DNA of 64,000 nt from Polytrichum commune (taxonomy: Eukaryota > Streptophyta > Polytrichopsida > Polytrichales > Polytrichaceae), in assembly GCA_950295325.1 (NCBI GenBank), contig OX485803.1, forward strand, positions 12,028,001 to 12,092,000, in the 5' to 3' direction. Within the stretch, counting starts at the first letter, position 1, and the number at the start of each line of letters is the position of its first letter. Both the position numbers and the translations under genes were made by a program. Shown here one piece after another: positions 33,567 to 43,800 of the stretch. Below the pieces are notes generated by a model. That model was not told the DNA's origin. It saw only the letters and a program-made list of their open reading frames with translations, and ran no database searches.

Positions 33567-34215
33567 CCCCACACTTTCCCACTGCGAATGGCTCCCAAAT
33601 ACCGTCATCGTTTTTTGTCCAAAGCCAATCCCACTTTCTTCCGAAACCACCCTGCACTAAAATCGACGACACTCCACCCAATATAATTCTTTTGAGCCTC
33701 TTGTAAACTTTTGCATACGCTTGGGTGAATGTTCACAACACCTGTTGAGGGGGAGGGGGAGGGGGAGTGCCCCAGTGACACGGCATCCCTCCCTAGCCCC
33801 ACACTTTCCCACTGCGAATGGCTCCTAAATACCGTCATCATTTTTTGTCCAAAGCCAATCCCACTTTCTCCCAAAACCACCTTGCACTAAAATTGACGAC
33901 ACTCCACCCAATATAATTCTTTTGAGCCTCTTGTAAACTTTTGCATACGCTTGGGTGAATGTTCACAACACCTGTTGAGGGGGAGGGGGAGTGCCCCAGT
34001 GACACGGCATCCCTCCCTAGCCCCACACCTTCCCACTGCGAATGGCTCCCAAAAACTGTCATCGTTTTTTGTCCAATGCCATTCCCACTTTCTCCCAAAA
34101 CCACCCTGCACTAAAATCGACGACACTCCACCCAATATGGTTTTTTTTTTAGCATTTTGTAAACTTTTGCATACACTTGGGTGAATGTTCACAACACCTG
34201 TTGAGGGGGAGGGTG
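33545..34215 (+). repeat. Tandem array of ~224-230-bp units
   Basis: GTGACACGGCATCCCTCCCT recurs at 33545, 33775 and 33999 (periods 230 and 224). Units agree almost base for base through CCCACTGCGAATGGCTCC, TTTTTTGTCCAA.GCCA, GACGACACTCCACCCAATAT and TTCACAACACCTGTTGAGG. The purine-rich GGGGGA spacer varies in copy number and explains the length difference. The unit yields similar minus-strand frames three times over; I treat these as non-genic. Confidence 0.92.
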
Positions 34216-34442
34216 TGAACGTTGATAACTATTGTAAAGTTTAGGGACTTCTAGTTATAGATGTGTTAACCTCGAAATTGGGATGAAAGTCACCGAATTA
34301 GTTTGCGCCATTTATGGCATTTAATGTCATAAATGTAGGGTTTTAAGTGGTAAATAAGTACCCTCAATTCATTGTTAAATGTACTAGCAAAGAGATTTCG
34401 CAATAATTATATAATATAATATAAATGGAGACAAAGCCCAAA

Positions 34443-34495
34443 TAACATGTGGAGATTTCCTAGTGCCTTGTGGACTGGGAAATCTCCCCATGTTA
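34443..34495. repeat. Foldback hairpin A
   Basis: Two 22-nt arms (34443-34464 and 34474-34495) pair with two mismatches around a 9-nt loop. The left arm starts TAACATGTGGAGATTTCC. It lies 35 bp from a second, stronger hairpin with a related core (GGAGAT.TCC). Confidence 0.7.
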
Positions 34496-34530
34496 CTATG
34501 GAATATTTTAAATGTGCTGAACAATAGAAT

Positions 34531-34611
34531 GGGGAGATCTCTTGGTGTGGCTCCAAAGGTTGATATTGGAGAACAAATATTACCTTTGGAGCCATACCAG
34601 GAGATCTCCTG
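34531..34611. repeat. Foldback hairpin B
   Basis: Two 30-nt arms (34531-34560 and 34582-34611) with four differences, around a 21-nt loop. The stem core is GGAGATCTC, with TGGCTCCAAAGGT at the loop side. Together with hairpin A this could be a MITE remnant or a small-RNA precursor. Confidence 0.7.
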
Positions 34612-34807
34612 ATATCATACCAAATGAGAATTCAAGTAAATAAAACTACGAGATTTACAAGAAGAAAAACTACATGTAACATGAAATTTCGTGTCACTTA
34701 CTATTTGAGATTACACAACGCTATAACTGTGTACTATACATCTTATTTTCTTTAACCAATAAAGGTCAAATTGGTTGTTTGGACATTATAAAATATTAAT
34801 ATCTTTA

Positions 34808-34995
34808 CTCCCTCTATCCCAAATTGATTGTCCTACCCCCAAAGTTTTTCTGTCCCAAAATGATTGTTCAAAATCAAATGTTTATTGATATTGTTGATTT
34901 AGAAAAAAATTCGAGACAATATGGTATGCCAAACAATTTTTTTATCAACAAAAATATACATTTGATCTTGGACGATTATTTTGGGATAGAGGGAG
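34808..34995. mobile_element. Stowaway-type MITE
   Basis: 188 bp, flanked by TA on both sides (34806-34807 and 34996-34997), the Tc1/mariner target duplication. The ends are CTCCCTCTATCCCAAATTGA and, inverted, CTCCCTCTATCCCAAAATAA, the classic Stowaway terminus of plants. The interior is AT-rich and non-coding. Mobilised in trans by mariner-like transposases; none is encoded here. Confidence 0.93.
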
Positions 34996-34997
34996 TA

Positions 34998-36022
34998 CTA
35001 GGTAAGAAAATATAATAGTAGTTAAAAATAATTATAGGAATGTGTAACTCTGAGTAGTTGTGACACTAAATATCATATTTAGTGTACTTTCCTTGATATG
35101 GAATTTAAGATACAAATTACAAGAGTTTAGATAAAATTTTAGACATATACCAAAAGAGGTGACATGAAGTCGAAGAATTTAAAACACCAAACTTTCCGAT
35201 AAACTTTAGGAGAGTTAAAGACAAAAGTTTGTAAACATTAGACACTAAGGATTAAGACATAAGACAAAAGAGTTAATGTGGACAATAACATGACATGGGA
35301 ATATATGTCTATATGTGGACAATAAAATATCGGGAGCCCTCCCAATGTATGATGGGGGGAAATGCATTATCACATTTAAAAACCGACCATAACAACGCTT
35401 ATTGAAACTGAAACAACATTATTGATACCTAGCAATATAAGGTTAGAATTGTCAAATGATTACCTTATATTAGTAGGACAAAAGAATTATCCAACTTCCA
35501 AGAAAATGTAATCCCAAATGGCTCCATGAAGTTCAACAAGAAAACTTACATGAAAAATCAACATGAGCGCTCCCAATATTTTCCATGTGTTGGCTAGCTG
35601 GAAAAACTCATTAATTCTAAATTTTACTGGGTGAGTTTCTTCTCAGATTTTCTTATTTGCACGAACAGAAGCATCATTTTGTGTTTTTTCTTAGCTCTAT
35701 TGGAATGAAGCATAAAACTACATTCCATCCACATTATTGCCGTGGAAGCTAGATTGCACTCTCAGTTAGCATCCCATGCTCCTTTGCAATCTTTGATGTT
35801 TGACATTTTATTTTTTCCTTTGCTAGGTATCCAAATACCAAATTTGAAATTGACCATATTAAGAATTTTTTTTATCTAATTGCGCAGCTATAAGTGCTCG
35901 ACCCATTCACACAGAGTAGATATTAGTGTTCGAAGGGCAAACAAGAACATAATCACCTAAAATAACATCTTTGTAAAGGTTGTAGGACTCTTTGAGTTTG
36001 TCGCATGCAATTTCATAGAAGG
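34998..36022. other. Gene-free region with a solo palindrome
   Basis: Contains a near-perfect palindrome at about 35062-35090 (ACACTAAATATCATATTTAGTGT), the same motif that ends the M1 and M2 MITEs. The rest is AT-rich, without genes or other recognisable elements. Confidence 0.4.
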
Positions 36023-36116
36023 GATCTTTGGAATCATCCTTTGGTGTCATACTTGAAGTGTGTCAAACATGCTTGACACACTTCAAGTATGACACCATAG
36101 GATGATTCCAAAGATC
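36023..36116. repeat. Near-perfect 44-bp foldback hairpin
   Basis: Arms 36023-36066 and 36073-36116 are reverse complements with a single mismatch, separated by a 6-nt loop. The loop side reads TTGAAGTGTGTCAA ACATGC. It is directly followed by a second hairpin. Such a long, fresh stem is rare by chance. Confidence 0.9.
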
Positions 36117-36169
36117 AACCACATATACCATGGCAAAAACTTGCATATGCCATAGTATGTGTGGTTGAT
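36114..36169. repeat. Second foldback hairpin, overlapping the first by 3 bp
   Basis: The ends ATCAACCACA(T/C)ATACCATGGCA and its inverse pair over about 22 bp with two mismatches, around an 11-12-nt loop. It shares GATC with the outer end of the preceding hairpin. Confidence 0.75.
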
Positions 36170-37865
36170 GGCCAAAAACTAAGTTGTAGTTTGTGAGGCA
36201 TTAAGAGAAGTGGATTATCTAATTCCTCAACAACATCTTTCCAGTAGGTTATGAAATCCTTCAATGTTTTGTGATAAGTTTCATTTTAAAAAAAACTGCC
36301 CTCCCAAATTTCAATATACTTCCTTATACTACCACAAATCCTTTCTTCTTATTATTATTATTATTGGCATCATGAGCATCCTCAACAATCAATTCCTTGT
36401 TTCTGTAATGTCTAGCGAGAACATGGCCCCAAGGAGGCCTAATTTGGAGAGTGTTTGGTTTGCCTTTGGGAATAAATAAGCGACTTCGACCATCATTCTT
36501 CCACATAAGAATTGAATTGTTTTGTGGCAACCACTTTTGTACTAAAAAAAAATGCCATTCATCATTGTCCACGTAATAAGCAAAGTCCAACCTTCTCTTG
36601 CTGTAGTAGAAGTATATAGTCAAGGATTTTTATATGTTTTTGGATTGTAGTTTATTTTTTTGGTTTATTACACATTGCTTGATGCAATGCACAAATTATG
36701 TTTAAGATTTTATGAATGAAGTTATATTTTCCAAATCTCATTTTTTATTCTCCACATATGCTTCATTTTTATATTTTGTATTGAGTGTATTTTATTTCCA
36801 GTGCTATAGATGAGGTGACCTCCCTATACTCTTGGAGATTAAATCTGTTATTGTGAAATTTGTAGTATACTTTAGTACTTCTCTTTTCTCATAAATACTT
36901 GTTCTTTCACTTGAAGCCAAGAATAATTTGGGCATTGGGAGTGCCCTGGTCCCATTATGATTTATTAGAAATATGTTTTAAAACTTCTATTGTTCATTTT
37001 AAATTAATGTAACATTAATATTCATTAATGCATATAAAATTAAATTTAAACTCCATAATTGTCTGAATTTAGTTAAACAGTTTTATTATAATGATAAATA
37101 TATGAGAATGTGCAAGTCAAAAAAACACATGAACATGATTCTAAAGGGAGAGGGAAATATCTAGGGCATGTTGGTTCCCATCTAGCGTCCACCATATTAT
37201 GCACTACACCTACCAACCTCCAAAGCGTCATTTCATGGCAAGTACTCAAAGTAAATCGTATACATTTTAGATATAAATGAACTCCAAGAGAGGAGATCCT
37301 TGGTGTGAATATTGGTCATGGTAAGGAGTTTGAGAATCCTCATTATCTTGGAGAATGTTGGGACTTATACCATCCAACCCTATCCATATTACATAAGCTT
37401 TCATAAGGTATACAATTGCCCTAGTTTAACCAATAGGAAATAATATAACTTGAATTAGTTGTTTAATAAATAAATAAAATAACCAGTATCGGGCAATCTG
37501 ACATGAATTTGAGCCTTTTTGCTTTACCCCTGCTCAAGAGTTCCCATGGTGCAAGGTGGGGAGTTAAATGTTTATGACTAAGTAAAAGTCTTGAAGTGGA
37601 TGCACTTGCCTCGTGAATGGGAAGCTCCATAGGTGGTGAGTTCTTACATACCACCATAACATTATTTAGATCCATAACAGTGTTATGTGGGACTAAGAAT
37701 ATTTCATGGAATATTCCCCACGTTTAATATGACTAGCTATTTTTGAGGGTTGCAAACTACATCATTTACTTGTCTGATTAGTGTGGGTTACTTTGGAGTT
37801 ACTTTCTATTGAGATTATTGATTTATACCAACTAAGTTATATCATACTCTTCAGTGTGCATACTA
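36170..37865. other. Gene-free region
   Basis: AT-rich. Short frames (for example 36324-36623 minus) contain simple-sequence stretches (ATT repeats at 36349-36365) and match no family I know. Confidence 0.35.
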
Positions 37866-38228
37866 ACTATACTAAATATGATATTTACTGTCACCAATTC
37901 TAAATTGTCTTGCTCAATACGAATTGCAAACCGCGGTATAGTGTCACCAACACTAAATGTTAACCCAACATTATTTGTCATTCCTTGTAAATTTATTGGG
38001 GGACTATAGATTTACAATGTTGCAATTACCATCACTTACCAAATGATTTTTCATCCAAATTTCAATCATCAGTGACAATATTTCATCATAAGTTGTTGAC
38101 GAGAGAAGCTAGGGTTTTGGCCAATGGATAAACTCATCCATCATCCATGACAATATTTATTCACTTATTCATAAGAAGTGTCATCCGTAAAGTTACCATA
38201 GTGACACTAAATAACATGTTTAGTGTAT
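37866..38228 (+). mobile_element. MITE family M2, copy 1
   Basis: About 363 bp, reverse complement of 53548-53934. Both ends carry the TACTAAATAT/ATATTTAGTG type motif. Shared interior words include GTGTCACCAACACTAAATGTTAACCC, seen here in parts near 37945-37970, plus TGACAATATTTCATCA and AACTCATCCATCATCCATGACA. Non-coding. Confidence 0.8.
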
Positions 38229-38985
38229 TACTGTTATTTGGGTAAAAAGTGATACTCTCAGCAAAATGTTATAGCAATGTGTAATTCCAAATGGAAACTC
38301 ACACTAATTAGACCAAAAAGTGTAGATGCCTAGAGGTCTCGAAGTGTCAAGTCCGCTAATTGCCAATAGGATATTTTTCGTCAACATAAGTAACTCTTTT
38401 AAGTGAAAAAATATTTACATTATGACATTTAGTGTACCACATTGGGCTACTTTAGATGATAGTTTCACGTTTTAGTATGCAAGAGGAAGATATTCTTGAG
38501 CATACAAATGCCAAGTGCCAGTTGTGTAAACTTTAGTCAATTTGTAGACCATTATGTAACAAAGGCATACACTTCATAACATTATTGAACATACTCATGC
38601 CAAGATATTAGTTAGCACACTTGAACGCCAAGTGTCATAAGTTGACACTAACAATGAAGTTGTTGATCATGACTATAACCTAGCATACACCTCAAAATAG
38701 GGAAAGTGACACTATTACGCACGTGACACTAAATACCATTAACAATGTACCTCCACTAATCAAGAGTTATATATTGTAATATGTTTGAGCTTGGTGGCTT
38801 AGGACTTTGTTAGTGCTAAATAATCACTAGGGTCAATATTGATTGTCAATTAGTGTGGAAGACATCATGAGGTCTATCTCATTGGGAAACCCCATGACAA
38901 CCCAACCACATAAAAAATAACATATGATGATATCAAGGAGGTTTTTCATGCTAAAGGTTGGAGCTCTTTCCATCTCTTAGGGAAG
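38229..38985. other. Repeat-derived, gene-free region
   Basis: Holds further scattered GACACTAAATA and TTTAGTGTA motifs (near 38430 and 38730-38745), suggesting nested or decayed MITEs related to M2. No clear boundaries and no coding signal. Confidence 0.35.
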
Positions 38986-38989
38986 AGAT

Positions 38990-39380
38990 TAAATTACCTC
39001 CACCTTAAGGATTTCTCAAATACAAATGTGAATTGTACTTGAAGCAACCATTGACTCCACAACAATGCAAGATCATTGTTGCTTACCACACCTCGAACCA
39101 TAGACTTGCCATTGAAATTGGATGATGAACGACTATCCTTATCTTGAGAGATACTATACTATGTCACTTTTGCTCCTATAATGCAGTTGAAACACATTTT
39201 GTATTGGAATGTCCCTATATGACCCCATTAGAGATAAGTTTCCATCACCATTTGAGAACGCAGCTCTACGGAGCTTCAATTCTTCCTTTCAATTAGACCA
39301 TCAAGTTGACATCAACCTCTATCTCACAAAGGCTACTACACTCCGCCACTCTAAAGAATTAGCGAGTTTGAAAGCATCTT
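38990..39380 (+). pseudogene. LINE 3' tail: C-terminal Cys-His domain remnant
   Basis: In one broken frame the sequence reads PLTPQQCKIIVAYHTSNHRL, then AIEIG, two adjacent stops, then RDTILCHFCSYNAVETHFVL and ECPYM. This is the HRLxIExG...CxxC...HFxxxCP block found after the reverse transcriptase of many LINEs. The stops at 39121-39126 (TGA TGA) fall where Arg-Trp is usual. No reverse transcriptase sequence lies upstream, so this is a 5'-truncated copy, as is normal for LINEs. Confidence 0.7.
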
Positions 39381-40595
39381 GACGTACTTTCAATCCCATC
39401 AGCCTTTTCGGCTCCCCAAACTTTAAAATCAATTTCATTTCATTAGCAACCCATAATAGGCACCTACTTTTAAAGTTTGAATTTCATAATTGTAGACATG
39501 TAACAAACATTTATAATCTCATTTTAAGATCCAAAACAGAACACCACTTGACATCGCTCCTGCATAACGTGAATGGGTCAACCATAACCATAAAAAACTG
39601 ATTACCAAGACAAGTGCACAAGACTACCTAGACTTTAATTTATTTAGTCAGCAAAAATCACAAGAAAGCCAACAAGATTGAGCTCATGGACTTTGGAGTC
39701 ATAGTGCCCAAGCGTTTTCAAGCCATGAAATGTTGATGAATAGTTATAACACATTCACAGAAAGTAGCCAACATTTGGTTGAGGTTGACCTATGAAACAC
39801 ACCCCCAAGTGCCCTCATTGACACTATCAACTCATCCTTCCTCTGCTGCATTTAGGTACAAAAAACAGAGATTCATGGTGTAATTACAGTGTAACATGGA
39901 TACGTGCAAAAGCAATAAAGCGATGAGGGCACTCTGCCTGGACTTCCTCAAGAGCATGTCCAAGAGAGTGTAAGAATGTCAAAAAAGCACCATGCCATCA
40001 TGAGAATGAGTGCGACTAGTAAAGAGGCAGTACTCATTGCAATCCAGAATTCACAAAAGTTCAAATTGGAAGCCTTCAAACACCTCGGCAATTGCATCAC
40101 CCCACAAAAACATGTGTCTGCACATCACAGAAAACCCCTTTCAACTATTTCACCTTGCCACTGCTTCATTAAGCAGTGTCCACTTTTTATTGCACAAACC
40201 GGGTTAAAAAATGCTTTACCAATTCTTTTGTAATGAATGTTCTGTACTACTGATCTCACTATCAAGTGTTGTCTCCTCTCCCTTCACAAACCTTGCACCT
40301 GTAAAGTAGATATTCCTACCCAAAAAAAGATGGGGCTAAATTACATCTATCAGTCTACTGTCCAACAATCCGGTCTACCTTGTATCTTACCAATTCCTCT
40401 AGAACCGCTACACTATAGCCTGGCCTTTAATAATGATAGAAAATAGAGCCTCGCGTGTGGCATGAACCTGCTCGATCCAACCCAACCATGGGGCTCTACA
40501 TCCAAGGATGTACAATAAGAAGGTGATGATGTGATGATTTTTTTTGTGAAGTTTTGGGTGCCAAAAGCCGGAGCTGTGTTATAGTACAAGATGTG
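39381..40595. other. Gene-free region downstream of the GRDP gene
   Basis: No gene recognised. Short frames near 39976-40233 match nothing known. The part near 40500-40595 may be 3' UTR of the GRDP gene if its alternative last exon is used. Confidence 0.35.
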
Positions 40596-40819
40596 TCAAG
40601 AGATGGCTGCTGCGGCTGCTCTCTGCGCTCGAATGTTAACTTGGATACCGCTTCCTGTTCTTCGGCCCCACATGCCTGTGGTGGCCTGGGTGGCCGATTC
40701 ATGGGCTATGGCTGCCGCTGGTGGAAGCTGGATTGAGGATGGTCTGGAGCCATGGTCGCCACTGCCCCAGTCCACTCCCCTCCGGCTCGACTCGAATGCC
40801 ACTGACCCTCCACTTCCTC
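40596..40819 (-). CDS. Possible alternative last exon of the GRDP gene
   Basis: After an acceptor-like GCTAATTGCAG (40820-40830), a frame opens with GGSGGSVAFESSRRGVDWGS, continues with Ser/Gln/Ala-rich sequence and ends in RAQRAAAAAIS and a stop. It is mildly Gly-rich, as expected for the end of GRDP proteins. A donor in exon 10 leaving one extra base would be required, and none stands out. Treat this as a candidate only. Confidence 0.25.
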
Positions 40820-40838
40820 CTGCAATTAGCCCATGTTG

Positions 40839-43800
40839 CTATGTTAATCCCCGTACGTTGAAGCTTTCAAGATGAATAATATCCTCGTAGGCATCGAGGT
40901 TTAGACAACACATACAGATTAAGTTGACCAGTAAAACACAATAAAGATTAAAGAGGATTTTGGCACTGATTAGGTAGGATGAACATGCAACGTGAAACCA
41001 TTGACATCGGAATTTTATGAGTGGCAAAGCGAAGAGGTTCCAGAGTTTAAGAACGGTACTGGAGATGCTCTCGCTTGCGGCCTCATCTTCGTCTCGGTCG
41101 ACCACCCATTTGTGGTACCAGCACGCGAGGTTGGGATGCTGGTTGTCGTCTTCCAGAACTACGGAGCCCCAGTCTCGTGCACCGGACCTGGGCTCCTTGG
41201 CTCGTCTGCGAGTGTACTCGTTGCCGCTGGTTAACCCTCCGAAGTCTGCAATGGAGCGCAATGTGGCTGTACAAAGGAGAAGCACCAGCAAGACGTCTTC
41301 CTCGGGGAGAACCTCCATGGCGGAGTTTTTGAAGTTGAAGAGCGCGGTGGCCTTGCCTTGGGGCAGTTGCGCGCTGTAGCGGATGAGGGTGACGAATCCC
41401 TCCTCTTCCTCGGACGGAGCGCCCGGTACCTCGTACTGGAGTTTCCTTCCGTTCACTAACCTTGCCTGCAATCAATCATCAGCAAAGCCTCCATCAGGAG
41501 CTCCACCGGAGCGAGCTTTGGACATGATGAACCGAGGAAAATAAAACCATCTTGACATAAATCATTGATCAGGCGAGCCTTGGAAGGGGATGGTGATTCT
41601 GTGGACTTACCAGGCCAGCGCCAGGTCCAGATGTTTCGAGGGTGAACTCAAGGTGTCGCTCCCATTCCGGATCACCCATCTGCCGAGATATGATCAGGGT
41701 GTCTCCGGTGGACAAAGACCAGCTCAATTTGTACTCCTCAAGCTCGTGAGCCAGAGGTGTTGCCGTGGCCACTACCTTTTCTGCAATGCAGACCACAATG
41801 CAGAAGTCAATAAGATTATCAAATGCCTCTGCAACCCAAGTCTTCTGGGAAAGAGATAATATATTTATACAATTCATGAATTTGTCGTATTTGTCATGCA
41901 CGCATGCGTTAAAAGTTCCTATTATAATCATGACACTATAAAAATATGTGAAATTGGTCATAATGTGGACTTCCTTAACTTAAGAATGGGGGAGTAGGAG
42001 ATATGAAGAGCACTTGACTCTGACCCAAACTGAATGGCACACTTCCCGAAATCATATTGCGCAGCATGCCTAAACCAGAATACTCAATGTCATCTCTGTC
42101 ACCTTAACGAAGGGCAGACAAACTGCCACAAGACCCCAAATACTGGCAACTCCACAAAGGACAGATGATATGAGATTCCTTCAATTCTACATACTTAATT
42201 ATAGAGCTTGTTACCAGGAGCAATGCCGACGTTGTGTGCAACATAGTTCCACCCTCCTTCGTGCACTTTGATTACACGCTCATTCCAGTCCACACCCACA
42301 GGCCGATCTCCATTTTTCTTCCACGTCCCCTTCGCAGCTCTGCCACAAAATCAACAAATGGTGAATATCCAATTGCGGTGATATGAGCTAACTTCTACGG
42401 GATACAATCGGGTTTCAACCTGACCACAGTTTCTATTGTGGTCCTATATATGAATGACTGCCAGCGGATCCAATATTTGAGTTTACTCACCTGATGCGGA
42501 TAACAAAATTCTCTTTGCCTGAATGGTTGAGCACAGTTCGTGAGATCCATCTTCCGGATTGTGGTACATGCCGTCTCATGCTTACTATCTTGCTGGACAG
42601 CATTGCCCCCTGATCATCTGTAACCTGATCTGGCACAGATTTCAGCAGATATGGAGCCTGCAACAAAGAACTCAATCGTAAGCCCAGATCCTATAACAAC
42701 TTGCGTCTATTAGCGATGAGATACAGAAGCTGGCACCTGACAATGCGTGTCAGGTTCCGTGATGAAACTGGCCACAATGTGCCAACAAAAGTAGGTTATG
42801 GCTATGGTGTTTCACCTGCACTGGGGGTGTTATGGAGATGCCCAGACGGAGCTGAAGCGGTTGTTTTCGAGCTTTGGAATTGAACCGCTTCTCACGAAGA
42901 GTGAAGACGACCTCGTGGAAGAGCATGGGCGCTTTCTGAAGCTCCTGCCATGTGAGCCTGTACCCACCGATGCGCTTGGTCTTGTGGAGAGTCCGAAGGC
43001 ACCCCTCCACGTGATACCGGAGCTCGATGACCACCCCTTTCGTCCTCGCCTCGCACTGCAGGAGCCACAACTTCTGCCACTGCGAGTCCTGCGCAAACGG
43101 AACCACCGGGACGTCCAGCTTCAGCAGCTTGTGCGAGTCCAGGGGCTTCAGCCGCACGAACAGATCCGCGTTCTCTCTACCCACAGGCATCACGTTCGTG
43201 TCACACTTCACCATAATGCCAACCTGTAGCACACAACACCCAATTTCTTCCCTTCCGTTCAGTGGCTGCAGTCACGAAGTCCAGATATCCAAAGAAATCC
43301 CGGAGGATGAAATAGCCTCATGTTTGTGGTTCCACTTGAACCGTAAGTACCCCTCTCCCTTACCCAAAAGATTCAGCAAAAGCAAAATAAAACAAGGGAT
43401 CCACATCATGACAGAAATGAAGCATTTCCCGGCCATATGGCTCAAGTGTAAACTTTTTATTGTACTACTAGTGCAAAGAGGAAGCCCTCTTGAAAAAGAT
43501 TGCACTCTTCTAAGCATACACAACTGTCTTTCATTTTCCAAGAATCATCGAAGTGTTGTGGTGACTAATCTACTTGGTGGTAACCCCTTCAGTTCTCAAG
43601 TATCAGAGTGTAACAGTGACTAGGTAACATATTTACTCGCTATGAACAAGTATCCACATGTCGTTCAAGTTCACTTGCAAAAGCTATGCTTTTTTCAAGT
43701 GATGAATCTCATGACTAAATGAACCGACGATAAATAGGAGATTGTCTTTTTCTCCGCTTCTAGTGCCCCGATTTATTTATTTTTAAGATCCCATCTAACA

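Noticed and set aside
33605-34104. Three similar minus-strand frames of ~90-100 codons
   Set aside because: They are translations of the same 230-bp tandem unit and change length with the repeat.
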